The notes beneath the pieces are model-generated. The model was not told the DNA's origin. It was given only the letters and a program-made list of their open reading frames with translations, and ran no database searches. From Dactylorhiza incarnata (lineage: Eukaryota > Streptophyta > Magnoliopsida > Asparagales > Orchidaceae), in NCBI GenBank assembly GCA_033032865.1, contig JAWHQI010000304.1, positions 2,827,001 through 2,891,000 on the forward strand: a stretch of 64,000 nucleotides of DNA. Direction: 5' to 3'. Within the stretch, counting starts at the first letter, position 1; each line of letters starts with the position of its first letter. Both the position numbers and the translations under genes were made by a program. Positions 43,505-52,916 of the stretch are shown piece after piece.

Positions 43505-44099
43505 TGTTGGGACCATTGTCCACAATGTCTTAGATTTGGAGAAGTCCATTCCTAAGTCAAAGATATATCTCAGAATGTATTTGATATACTTTTTAGAATC
43601 TTTGTGCAGAAGATCAGGTCAGGCAAAATGCTCAAGGAATTCATCCAAGTTCACAAGCGTCGAGATACCATACTTTGCTCGACGCCTGTGACCCAGAAGC
43701 GTCGACTCATGTCTACTGCTCAAAAAGACAAGGTCGCCGCTGAAGTTATGAGACCAAGTTTGGAAGCGTCGAGCCAAGGTATATCGCTCGACGCCGTTGA
43801 AAGAGATGTGTCGATCAAACTTCAGTTAGCTCTACGCCAACAAGAGGAGTCTAGATATGAAGGCACAGTTAAGAAGCGTCGTGCCCCTATACATTGCTCG
43901 ACTCCTACAGTTAGAAAGCGTCGAATGACTGATGATTGCTCAACGCCTAAGAAGGAGGAGTCGAGAGCTTTAGTCTAAGAAGTATGTGTCGAGTATCTAT
44001 ATATCGCTCGACACCTAATTGTAAAAGCGTCGACAAAGATGCACAGTGCTCAACGCCTTTTCTATAGATGCTCTGAGCTGAGAAGTTTCTTCTACAGCT
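43505..44099 (+). repeat. Copia-X 5' LTR, first 595 bp only
   Basis: Matches 55842-56436 with about five differences by eye. It stops at TTCTTCTACAGCTA and continues straight into gag, so roughly 970 bp of LTR, the primer site and the start of gag are deleted. Contains about seven units AGCGTCGA...GCTCGACGCC (43655-44065). Confidence 0.92.
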
Positions 44100-44935
44100 A
44101 GCAAAAAAAAACTACAAAAAGAAATATCTGAATTAAAGCAAACTAATTCTCAAAACTCTGAGGCAGCTAAGAGGCTGAATCAGGCAAGCAAAGAACTTAG
44201 CAAACTAAAAGTCATGTCTATTATTCATATACAGACTTTATGCACTAAGGAGAAGTTAATAAAAGAACTTGAAGCAAAACTCCTAGCAGAAAGGAAGCTT
44301 GTGACAAAGTTCTCAAAACCACAAACTATCCTTCCCATAATAGACACATTTTCTGCACAATACAGATCTGGCATAGTATACAATGGAAAGGTAGAAAGTA
44401 AATCTAAAAATAATGACAAGGCACTTATGCAACCTATAAAATTCAACAAAGTCATGCTTATCACAAATGAGCATGATCAAAAAGTTGTGCAGAAGTTCTG
44501 TAAGGGTGAATGTTCCAATAGCAAAGATGACTCAATTCAACCAAGTAACAATGATGCCAAACCTCTATGCAAAGAAAAAGTAGTAACTCATCATGACTCC
44601 TTTGTATTTAAAGCAGACACCAAATTCAAAAGAGAGGAACTAAGACCTGTAGTGAAAACCACTGCTGTCAAGAAAACTGAACCAGTAAAATTCACTAAAA
44701 CAACTTACAAAGCTCCTTTGAATAAGGCAATTAAGCAAAATGTGAGTCAACAGATATGAATGCTGGTGCTGTGGAAGGGTTGGACATTTTGCTCTTGACT
44801 GTTGGTTCAATCCAACTGTTCCAAGATTCAACTCTGGGAGACCAGTACTCAGACCTATGGCAACTCTCACAGCACCAAGGATTATTCAACAACTAAATAT
44901 TCCAGCTCATACTAACAAGGTTCTAGGACCCAACT
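44100..44935 (+). pseudogene. Gag of Copia-X, C-terminal part, frameshifted
   Basis: Opens with a Lys/Glu/Leu-rich coiled-coil-like stretch (ISELKQTNSQNSEAAKRLN, then KLIKELEAKLLAERKL) and a basic region; the frame stops at 44757-44759. The next frame (+1) carries the zinc knuckle CWCCGRVGHFALDC (44761-44802), so one base has been gained or lost. The N-terminal gag and its ATG are gone. Confidence 0.82.
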
Positions 44936-44968
44936 TGGTGTGGGCTCCTAAGAAAAGGTAATTTTTTC

Positions 44969-45890
44969 TTGCAGGGTTGCCCAAAGACCAATCAACTTCC
45001 TACCTGGTACTTGGACAGTGGGTGCTCTATGCACATGACAGAAACAAAAAGTCTGCTGAATGATTACACTCCTGTGAAGAATGGACCAAAGGTTATCTTT
45101 GGAGGGTCTGAAAAAGGTAAAACTAAAAGTTATGGTAAAATCACAAATGGAATTGTCACAATCACCAAAGTTGCTCATGTTGATGGATTGCAACACAATC
45201 TCATCAGCATAAGTCAATTGTGTGATATTGGGTATGACATTTCATTCCACAAGGATGAGTGCCTTATTAAGAAAGAGAATAAGATAATTCTCCCAGGCAC
45301 TAGGAGTGACAACATTTACTGCCTAAGCTTTATATGTTCTGATCAAGATAATTCCATATGCTTAGTAGCAGAGAATAAAGTCTCTAGTAGTGTTCAATGA
45401 CATAAAAGGTTAGCCCACATAAACTATAAGACTATAAATAAGCTAATTTCAAAAGACCTAGTGAGAGCTGGGCCTAAGTGGAAGTGTGTGCAGGAGGGTC
45501 CCTGCCATGCTTGTCAAATGGGTAAGCAGACCAAGTCATTCTTCAAACCAATAGGTGAGAAGGATTCCATTAGATGTCTATACCTACTTCACATGGATCT
45601 ATTTGGACCAATGTCAATCCATAGCTTAGGAGGAAAGTCGTACACCCTTGTAATTGTTGATGACTATTCCAGATTCACATGGGTATTCTTCCTTAAACAT
45701 AAGTCAGACACTTTAGAAATATTTACCAGCTTTGTTAGGCAAATCATTAATGAAATAGGAAATCCTGTAGCCAAAATTAGAAGTGATCATGAGACTGAAT
45801 TTCAGTCAGGTGCAATGACCAAATTTTGTGAAAATCTAGGCATTTCTCAAGAGTTCTCATCTCCTAGAACTTCCCAACAAAATGGGGTTG
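44969..45890 (+). pseudogene. Protease and N-terminal integrase of Copia-X
   Basis: Protease active site WYLDSGCSMHMT at about 45005; GAG-pre-integrase after a stop at 45398-45400 (HKRLAHINYKTINKL); integrase zinc finger CHACQMGKQTKSFF near 45500; catalytic region HMDLFGPMS near 45590; second Asp region RSDHETEFQSG near 45780; SPRTSQQNGVV at 45862-45890. The frame is cut there by the chromovirus LTR, so the catalytic Glu and integrase C-terminus are missing. Confidence 0.88.
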
Positions 45891-46234
45891 TGTTATGCCC
45901 CCGCTACGCTTTACGGGGCGTCATTACGTACGGAGGAGCAAAGGCGCGCTAAACAACGGGGCTGAACCTTCCGGTTCAGCCCCCACTCAGTGAACCGGCC
46001 GGCCGAGGGCTGAACCAGGCGGGTTCAGCCCTCCTTGGAGGGGCCGGTCGGCCCCCTCCTTGGAGGGGCCGGTCGGCCCCCTCCTTGCCCGGGTATTTAT
46101 ATACCCGGGCAGCCCCCCTTTTGGGGTATGCAAGAAGTATTTGGTTAGTCTTCTCCCTCTCTCAAACCCTAATCTTCCCTCTCTTTCTCTCTAGATCTTC
46201 TTCTTTTAGTCTCTCTAGTAGCTTTGCCCTAACA
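45891..46234 (+). repeat. Gyp-Y 5' LTR
   Basis: Starts TGTTATGCCCCCGC, ends TGCCCTAACA. Contains a 29-bp tandem duplication (CCTCCTTGGAGGGGCCGGTC...) and a TATA box in a perfect palindrome: arms TGCCCGGGTAT (46086-46096) and ATACCCGGGCA (46101-46111) around TTAT. Confidence 0.9.
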
Positions 46235-46236
46235 TT

Positions 46237-46250
46237 TGGTATCAGAGGCG
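46237..46250 (+). other. Primer binding site of Gyp-Y
   Basis: TGGTATCAGAGGCG two bases after the LTR, matching initiator tRNA-Met. Confidence 0.9.
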
Positions 46251-46263
46251 TTCATCTCTCCGA

Positions 46264-47668
46264 CATGGTGAACACTCGCTCTCAAGAGGAGTCCTCACGG
46301 ATCGAAACCCTAGAGGAGAACGTTGTTGGCCTAACTGACTCGATGACAGCCATGGAAGGGCGGATGGAGGCTCGGATGGAGGAATTGAAGGCCTTGCTGA
46401 AAGGGAAGGCGTCGGCGAGTGAGGATTCGGCCGGATCGGGCGCCGATTTGGGCGCTGCGGGCGCACGGGTCGCGGAAGGTATCGGCGGCGTGCGACTGAC
46501 GGAAGACGATCGCGCAAGGGGCGGCGGGATTCCGCCTGGCACGGGCTGGCAGGGAGGTGCGTCGGCCTATGGGGTAGCAGCGGGGGGCTCGGCAGCAGTT
46601 TATGGGGGTCCGGCGGGGTCAATTCCGCCTGGAGCTGTAGCGGCAGGGTTCGCCGACCACGGAGCGGCCCGGGGACAGGGCCGACAGGGCTGGGCGGAGC
46701 CGGCTGGGCTTCGTCGAGGCTGGGAAGAGCCGGCTGGGCTCCGGCGACCTCCAGATCCCGCGGGATACCAAAGGGGGGGGGGGCTTCTTCCTCCTCCCCG
46801 TGGGTTTGGGCCGCCGGGCATGGCCGGATTTGGCCAAGCGTGGGGCGGACAGCAACAACCTCCTCCTTGGGGAAACGGTCTGCATCAAGGCTACGGCGGA
46901 TTCGAGCAAGGTGAGCCTGCAAGACGGGAAGGAGGTCATGGGGGACAACGTTTGACTCCCGGATTAACTCGCATGTACTTTCCGGAGTTCGAGGGCGGCG
47001 ATACATTGGAATGGATTCAAAAGGCTGAACTTTTTTTCCAGTACCAAGAGGTGCCTGAAGGTCAGTGGGTGCAGTTAGCATCCTTCCACTTGAAAGAGGA
47101 CGCTTTCCAGTGGACGCATTGGTTCCTACGGGGACGAGAGTACGTGCCTTGGGGAGTTTGTGGATGGATTTACGGCCAGATTTGGGCCACTTGAGTACGA
47201 GAACTTTGAGGCCCTCCTTCAGAAGCTTCGTCAGAAAGGGTCGGTGCTGGAGTATCGCACCGAGTTCGAAAAGCTGGCGAATCGGGTTCAGTGGCCGGAG
47301 AGGACACTCTACAGCTGTTTCATATCTGGCCTCAAGGAGCACATTCGTGACGAGGTGCAGGCACTCATGCCTCAGTCATTGAACCACGCCATTACTTTGG
47401 CGCGCATCCAGGAGGAGCGGTTCAACAGGCAGCGAGCACGCATCACGAGTAGACCGCCTTTGGCTCCTACCACAGCAGCACGAAGGGAGCAGCCCACGGG
47501 TAGCAAACCGACGGTGACTCGGTTATCGTGGAGTGAGTTGGCCGCTCGGAAGGAGAAGGGGTTGTGCTTTAATTGCGATGAGAAGTTTGTACCTGGCCAT
47601 AAATGCCAGAAGATACAGGTCTTCATGTTGCATCAGGACGTGGACGACGAGCCGGCTCCAGATGAGGA
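46264..47668 (+). pseudogene. Gag of Gyp-Y, frameshifted
   Basis: Starts MVNTRSQEESSRIETLEE with a short coiled coil, then a Gly/Pro-rich linker (about residues 60-230). The Retrotrans_gag core opens with TRMYFPEFEGGDTLEW (about 46965) and continues after a frameshift near 47130-47160 (GPLEYENFEALLQKL, RTEFEKLANRVQWP). The zinc knuckle is CFNCDEKFVPGHKC near 47567. A second shift near 47650-47690 leads into protease. Confidence 0.85.
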
Positions 47669-50600
47669 GTGGACTTGGACGAGACGGAGTTCGGGGTTTT
47701 TCTTCATGCTCTTGAGGGTTGCGCTCCCCCGCTTACTATGCGGCTGGCGGGCCGAATCGCCCAAGAGAAGGTTACTATTCTGGTGGACAGTGGGAGCACC
47801 CACAACTTCATACATCCCGACGTGGCACGGCGAGTTGGGCACGTGGTTGACAAGGGGGATGCCTTTCATGTTATGGTGGCGGATGACAGCAAGCTTCGAT
47901 GCGAAGGGGTGCTGAAGGGCGTGGAGCTGCGGCTACACGGCTATGTGGGACGGACTGACGTCTACCTGCTGCCTATTCGGGGCTCAGACATGGCGCTGGG
48001 AGTTCAGTGGTTGCGCCAGTTGCAGCGGGTGACTTTCGACTGGGAGCAATAGACAATGGAGTTTGTGCATGGCGACAGGCAGTTTTGCTTGCAGGGTCTC
48101 ATGTCATCTCCTATTAAGGAGGTTTCTCTTCGCAGCATGCAGCGGTTGAGCGGGGATGGCCAGATGATGGCCGTCCTTCGGGAGGTCCCGACCGGCGAGC
48201 CGACGCCTTCGGAGGTACCGGTTCAGTTACAGTTACTTCTGACAGATTATGCTGATGTTTTTCAGGAACCACGCACTCTGCCTCCGCCGAGGTTCCGTGA
48301 TCACCGTATCCCGCTCAAGGCGGGTGCTGAGCCTACGAACGTTCGTCCGTACCGCTACCCACACGTTCAGAAGGTGGAGATCGAGCGCAGTGTCCGTGAG
48401 ATGCTGGAGGCCGGCAACATTCGGCCAAGTACGAGCTCCTTCTCGGCTCCCATTATTCTGGTCAAGAAGAAGGACGGGTCCTTGCGATTCTGTGTGGACT
48501 ACCGTGCCTTGAACGGCGTTACGGTCAAGGATAACTTCCCGATTCCCCATATCGAAGAGTTGCTGGATGAGTTGCATGGGGCCCAGCGTTTCACCAAGCT
48601 GGATCTTCGCTCCGGCTATTACCAGATCTTGATGGCACAGGAGGACATCCACAAGACGGCTTTCCGGACTCATGACGGCCACTACGAGTTCTTGGTTATG
48701 GCCAATGGACTGACCGGAGGGCCCTCTACATTCCAGGCCAACATGAACGAGATGTTCAGAGATTTCCTGCGGGTATTTGTGTTGATCTTCTTCGATGATA
48801 TACTCATCTACAGCGCGAACTGGGAGGACCACGTGGGTCACGTGGAGCAGGTCCTTGCCAGACTACGTCAGCACAACCTTTATGCCAACCGTTCCAAGTG
48901 TTCCTTCGGTCAGGAGGAGGTGGAGTATTTGGGCCACTTGGTTTCCGGTCAGGGCGTCAAGGCCGACCCACGGAAGATTCAGAGTATGCAGTCTTGGCCG
49001 CGACCGGTTACAGTCCGCGCCTTGCGGGGTTTTTTGGGGCTCACAGGGTATTACCGGCATTTTGTCCAGGACTATGGCAAGATAGCTCGGCCACTGACAC
49101 AGCTACTGCAGAAGGACTCATTTTCTTGGAGTGAGGAGGCGGAGGAGGCATTCCAGGCCCTCAAACGGGCCATGACCACCACGCCGGTCTTGGCTTTACC
49201 GGATTTCACACAGGAGTTCGTTCTGGAGACGGATGCCTCGGGTGTCGGCATCGGCGCGGTTTTCATGCAGGCAGGGCGGCCGATAGTCTTTTACAGCAAG
49301 GCCTTGGCCCCTCGTACTTTGGGCCTCTCGGCCTACGAGAAGGAGATGTTGGCAATTATTCACGCGGTGGCTGTTTGGCGGCCATATCTATTGGGCCGAC
49401 AATTTAAGATCCGGACGGATCACCAGAGCTTGAAGCATTTCCTGGACCAACGGGTCTCCTCGCCGCTACAGCAGAAGTGGGTGACTAAGCTTCTCGGTTA
49501 CGACTACGAGATTGTGTATCGCCGTGGCAAAGAGAATGTGGTCGCCGATGCCCTCTCTCGTCTTCCAGAGGCTGCTATCGCTCATATTTCGGGGCCGTTG
49601 GTCGATTCAGTGGAGGATATTTAGGAAGAGGTCCGGCGATCAGACACGCTGCGTCCGTTGGTGGAGGCGTTACAGCGGGGAGAGACCGTCGCAGCTGGCT
49701 GCCACTTGTGTAATGGACGACTTTACTATCGGGGCCGGGTGGTCGTGCCCGCCGAGTCAGCCTGGAAGACCGTATTGATGCATGAGTTCCATTCTTCGCG
49801 TACAGGAGGGCATGCGGGGGTGCTCCGGACCCTTCAGAGGACACGGGCAAACGTTTTTTGGACAGGCATGCGACGGGACATTCAGCAGTTCGTTCGCCAC
49901 TGTGAGATCTGCCAACGGCAGAAATATGAGACCTCTTCTCCGGCAGGGCTGCTTGTTCCGTTGGAGATTCCGCAGCAGATTTGGGACACGGTGTCCATGG
50001 ACTTCATTGATGGACTGCCAAAGTCTAAAGGGAAGTCTGTCATTCTGGTGGTGGTGGACAAGCTGTCCAAGTATGGCCATTTCCTGGCGCTCAGCCATCC
50101 GTACACCGGGGAGTCTGTGGCCGCACTCTTTGCTTGAGAGATCGTTCGCCTGCATGGCCTCCCCCGCGCCATTATCTCTGATCGGGACCCTACCTTCGTC
50201 AGTGGGTTCTGGAAGGAGCTGTTCTGGCTGCAGGGCACTCGCTTACACTTCAGCACGACCAATCACCCGCAGTCGGATGGTCAGACGGAGGTGCTTAATC
50301 GTGGGGTCGAGACTTATCTGCGTTACTTTGTGATGGATGAACCGCGGAGCTGGCCGGACTAGTTGCATTGGGCCGAGTACTGTTACAACACGGCATACCA
50401 CTCCGCCAGCAGGATGACACCATTTGAGGTGGTTTACGGACGGCCTCCTCCTACCTTGGGCAGCTATGAGCCCGGGAGCACCGCTCTTCCAGCCGTGGAT
50501 TGCGCTCTGCTGGACCGGGATCGCATGTTGGTCACACTTCGGGAGAATCTCCGTCTAGCGCAGGATCGCATGAAGACCCAGGCGGACAGGCACCGCACTG

Positions 50601-51055
50601 AGCGGGAGTTCGCTGTTGGTGACGAGGTGTTCCTCAAGCTCCAGCCGTACCGACAATTGTCCGTTGCTCGTCGTGGCAACCAGAAGCTGTCCCCACGCTA
50701 CTACGGTCCCTTTCAGGTTGTCAACAGGGTGGGACCGGTAGCTTATACCCTGGCATTACTGGAGGGTTCGCACATCCATCCTACATTCCATGTCTCGTTG
50801 CTCAAGCGGAAGGTCGGGCCGCATGTCTGACCGAGCACTTTGTTACCTGAGGTCACTTCGGCAGGAGAGCTGCGGCCGCTTCCTGAAGATGTTTTGATGC
50901 TCAAGTGGAAGAAACGGGGCGCGGAATACCGGCCCGAGCTCTTGGTCAAATGGAAGAACCTGTCGCCGGCACACAATTCATGGGTGGACTTCTTCGACTT
51001 CAAGGAGCTCTACCCCGACTACCACCTTGGGGACAAGTTGGTTCTTGATGGGGAG
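47669..51055 (+). pseudogene. Pol of Gyp-Y: protease, RT, RNase H, integrase, chromodomain; several stops
   Basis: One reading frame runs from protease through RNase H, and integrase continues behind it. Protease VDSGSTHNFIHP near 47780; RT with VDYRALNG and IFFDDILIYS near 48790; RNase H with ETDASGVGIGAVF and TDHQSLKHFL (to 49560); integrase zinc finger (about 49780-49915) and core D near 50000, SDRDPTF near 50178, GQTEVLN near 50281; chromodomain ELLVKWKNLSPAHNSWVDF (about 50937-50995). Stops lie at about 48050, 49622, 50135, 50360 and 50828. The chromodomain in related elements binds marked histone H3 and steers insertion to heterochromatin. Confidence 0.9.
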
Positions 51056-51060
51056 GGGAA

Positions 51061-51113
51061 TGTTACGCCCCCGCTACGCTTTACGTGGTGTCATTACGTA
51101 CGGAGGAGCAAAG
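51061..51113 (+). repeat. Gyp-Y 3' LTR stub, 53 bp
   Basis: TGTTACGCCCCCGCTACGC onward matches the first 53 bp of the 5' LTR with three differences, then breaks. Confidence 0.85.
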
Positions 51114-52512
51114 ACTCTACTCATGAGTATTTAGAAATAAGCTGGATGAAAATGGTGTGATTATCAAAAACAAAGCAAGGTTGGTTGCCCAAGGATATAG
51201 ACAGGAGAAAGGCATAGATTATGATCAAGTATTTGCTCCTGTGGCAAGATTGGATGCAATCAGACTATTCCTGGCATTTGCAGCACACACTGGATTCATA
51301 GTTTATCAAATGGATGTAAAGTCAGCATTCCTTAATGGAACAATATTGGAGGAAGTATATGTTGAACAACCCCCAGGTTTTATTGACTCTACTCATCCAA
51401 ATCATGTCTACCTTTTATTAAAAGCCTTGCATGGCCTGAAACATGTACCTAGAGCCTGGTATGAGACATTATCTAGATTTCTCATTGAGAACAAATTCTC
51501 AAGAGGAAAGATAGACAAGACATTGTTTCTTAGGATAGTTAATGGTCACATTATTCTAATACAAATATATGTAGCTGATATAATCTTTGGCTCAACTGAT
51601 AATAACCTTTGCAAAAGGTTTGCAAACCTTATGCAAGAAAAATTTGAAATGAGCAGCATGGGTGAGCTTAAATACTTCTTAGGACTCCAAGTGAAACAGT
51701 CTGAGGAAGGAATTTTCATTTCTCAGACCAAGTACACAAAAGAGATTATCAAGAAATTTGGAATGGAAAATTTCACTGTCATGAAGACACTAATGGCAGC
51801 AAATGTGTCACTGGACAAGGATGACAAAGGGAAACTTATTGATGAAACCTTGTACAGAGGCATCATTGGCTCATTGCTCTACCTAACTGCTAGCAGGCCA
51901 GACATTTTGTTCTCAACATGTGTGTGTGCTAGATATCAAGTGAACCCTAAAGAATCTCACTACACTGCTGTCAAAAGAATCCTGAGATATCTGAAGGGTA
52001 CTCTTAATCTTGGCCTTTGGTATCCTAGAAGCAATGACTTTGAACTAATTGGTTTTTCAGATGCTGATTTTGCAGGATGCAAGGAGGACAGAAAAAGTAC
52101 ATCAGACACATGTCAATTCCTTGGCAAAAGACTAATATCTTGGAGTAGCAGGAAGCAGACCAATGTGGCTATCTCTACAACAGAATCTGAGTATATCTCA
52201 GCTGGAAACTGCTGTGCTCAGCTACTATGGATTCAACACCAACTCCAAGACTATAAAGTTCAGCTAAGTAAATCTCCTCTATATTGTGATTCAACTAGTG
52301 CTATTGCTATAACTAATAATCCTGTATCACATAGCAGAACTAAGCACATAGAAATTAGATATCACTTCATTAGAGAACATGTAGAAAATGGAGATATCAC
52401 AATTGAATATGTCCCCATTGACAAACAAGTTGCTGATATATTTACTAAACTCTTGGATGAAACAAAATTCAATAACTTCAAAATTGAATTAGGAATGCTA
52501 AAAATGGATTAA
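51114..52512 (+). pseudogene. RT and RNase H of Copia-X, N-terminally truncated
   Basis: Long open frame (methionine at 51157) containing [28 protein letters not shown], the RT catalytic box, [11 protein letters not shown], and RNase H with [14 protein letters not shown], the catalytic TESEYI and the terminal [13 protein letters not shown]. At the catalytic box (about 51569-51586) the sequence reads YVADIIFGS where the family has YVDD, so the first catalytic Asp is replaced by Ala. The RT N-terminus was lost in the deletion at 51113. The enzyme would be dead. Confidence 0.9.
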
Positions 52513-52574
52513 AGTTGTCTTGAAATAAATAAATGAAAATAATGATCGAGTCCTAAAAGGTGAGTGGAGAGGTT

Positions 52575-52690
52575 ATCAGGCGTCGAGAGAAGATACCTGG
52601 CGTCAAGAAAGGACATGGCGTCGAGAGAAGATACCTGGCGTCGAGAAGATACCTGGCGTCGACCGAAGATAAATGGCGTCGAGCTATCTC
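52575..52690 (+). promoter_or_regulatory. GCGTCGA repeat cluster in the pol-env spacer of Copia-X
   Basis: GCGTCGA at 52580, 52618, 52638, 52656 and 52676, plus GCGTCAA at 52600, in an 18-20-bp rhythm with GAGAAGATACCTG between. The same core builds the hairpin units of the Copia-X LTRs. A TATA box follows at 52804. Confidence 0.75.
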
Positions 52691-52803
52691 AACGCTTGTG
52701 CGAACATAGCTAGGCCGTCTCGACAGGATAAATTTGAACCATTTGATCAATCTTGTCAAACAAATTCAGCGCGCGGCTATTCATCTTCTTGAATTAGAAA
52801 TTC

Positions 52804-52811
52804 TATAAATA
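52804..52811 (+). promoter_or_regulatory. TATA box upstream of the env-like frame
   Basis: CTATAAATAGGG, 113 bp before the ATG at 52917. The LTR TATA box at 56534-56541 (CTATAAATAGAA) has the same form and also lies downstream of GCGTCGA units. Confidence 0.65.
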
Positions 52812-52916
52812 GGGAAGACACTTCGTTAGTACATATGCCCTAGATCTCTCAGTTCGATATTATCTGCCCTAGAAAATTTCTCCATCAATTCTTTCTCTCT
52901 TCGATCATCAACCACA

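Larger units (their letters stand above)
45891..51113 (+). mobile_element. Chromovirus-type Ty3/gypsy retrotransposon (element Gyp-Y) inside Copia-X
   Basis: 5' LTR 45891-46234; tRNA-iMet primer site; gag; pol with C-terminal chromodomain; only the first 53 bp of the 3' LTR (51061-51113). The short LTR (344 bp) and chromodomain suggest the Reina group, though I cannot prove the clade. Past 51113 the copia pol resumes in RT, so the rest of the 3' LTR and part of Copia-X (integrase end, RT start) were deleted together; no target duplication remains. Confidence 0.9.

Noticed and set aside
43061..43549. Frames of 96-142 codons on both strands
   Set aside because: They lie in the hairpin-unit array of the Tat-2 LTR and continue as repeat translations at 57403-57703.
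43604..43978. 124-codon frame present twice (also 55941-56315)
   Set aside because: It is inside the two LTRs of Copia-X and built from the GCGTCGA units; the duplication is the LTR pair, not a gene family.
46242..47342. Minus-strand 366-codon frame
   Set aside because: Complement of the Gly/Pro-rich gag of Gyp-Y; proline-rich by composition.
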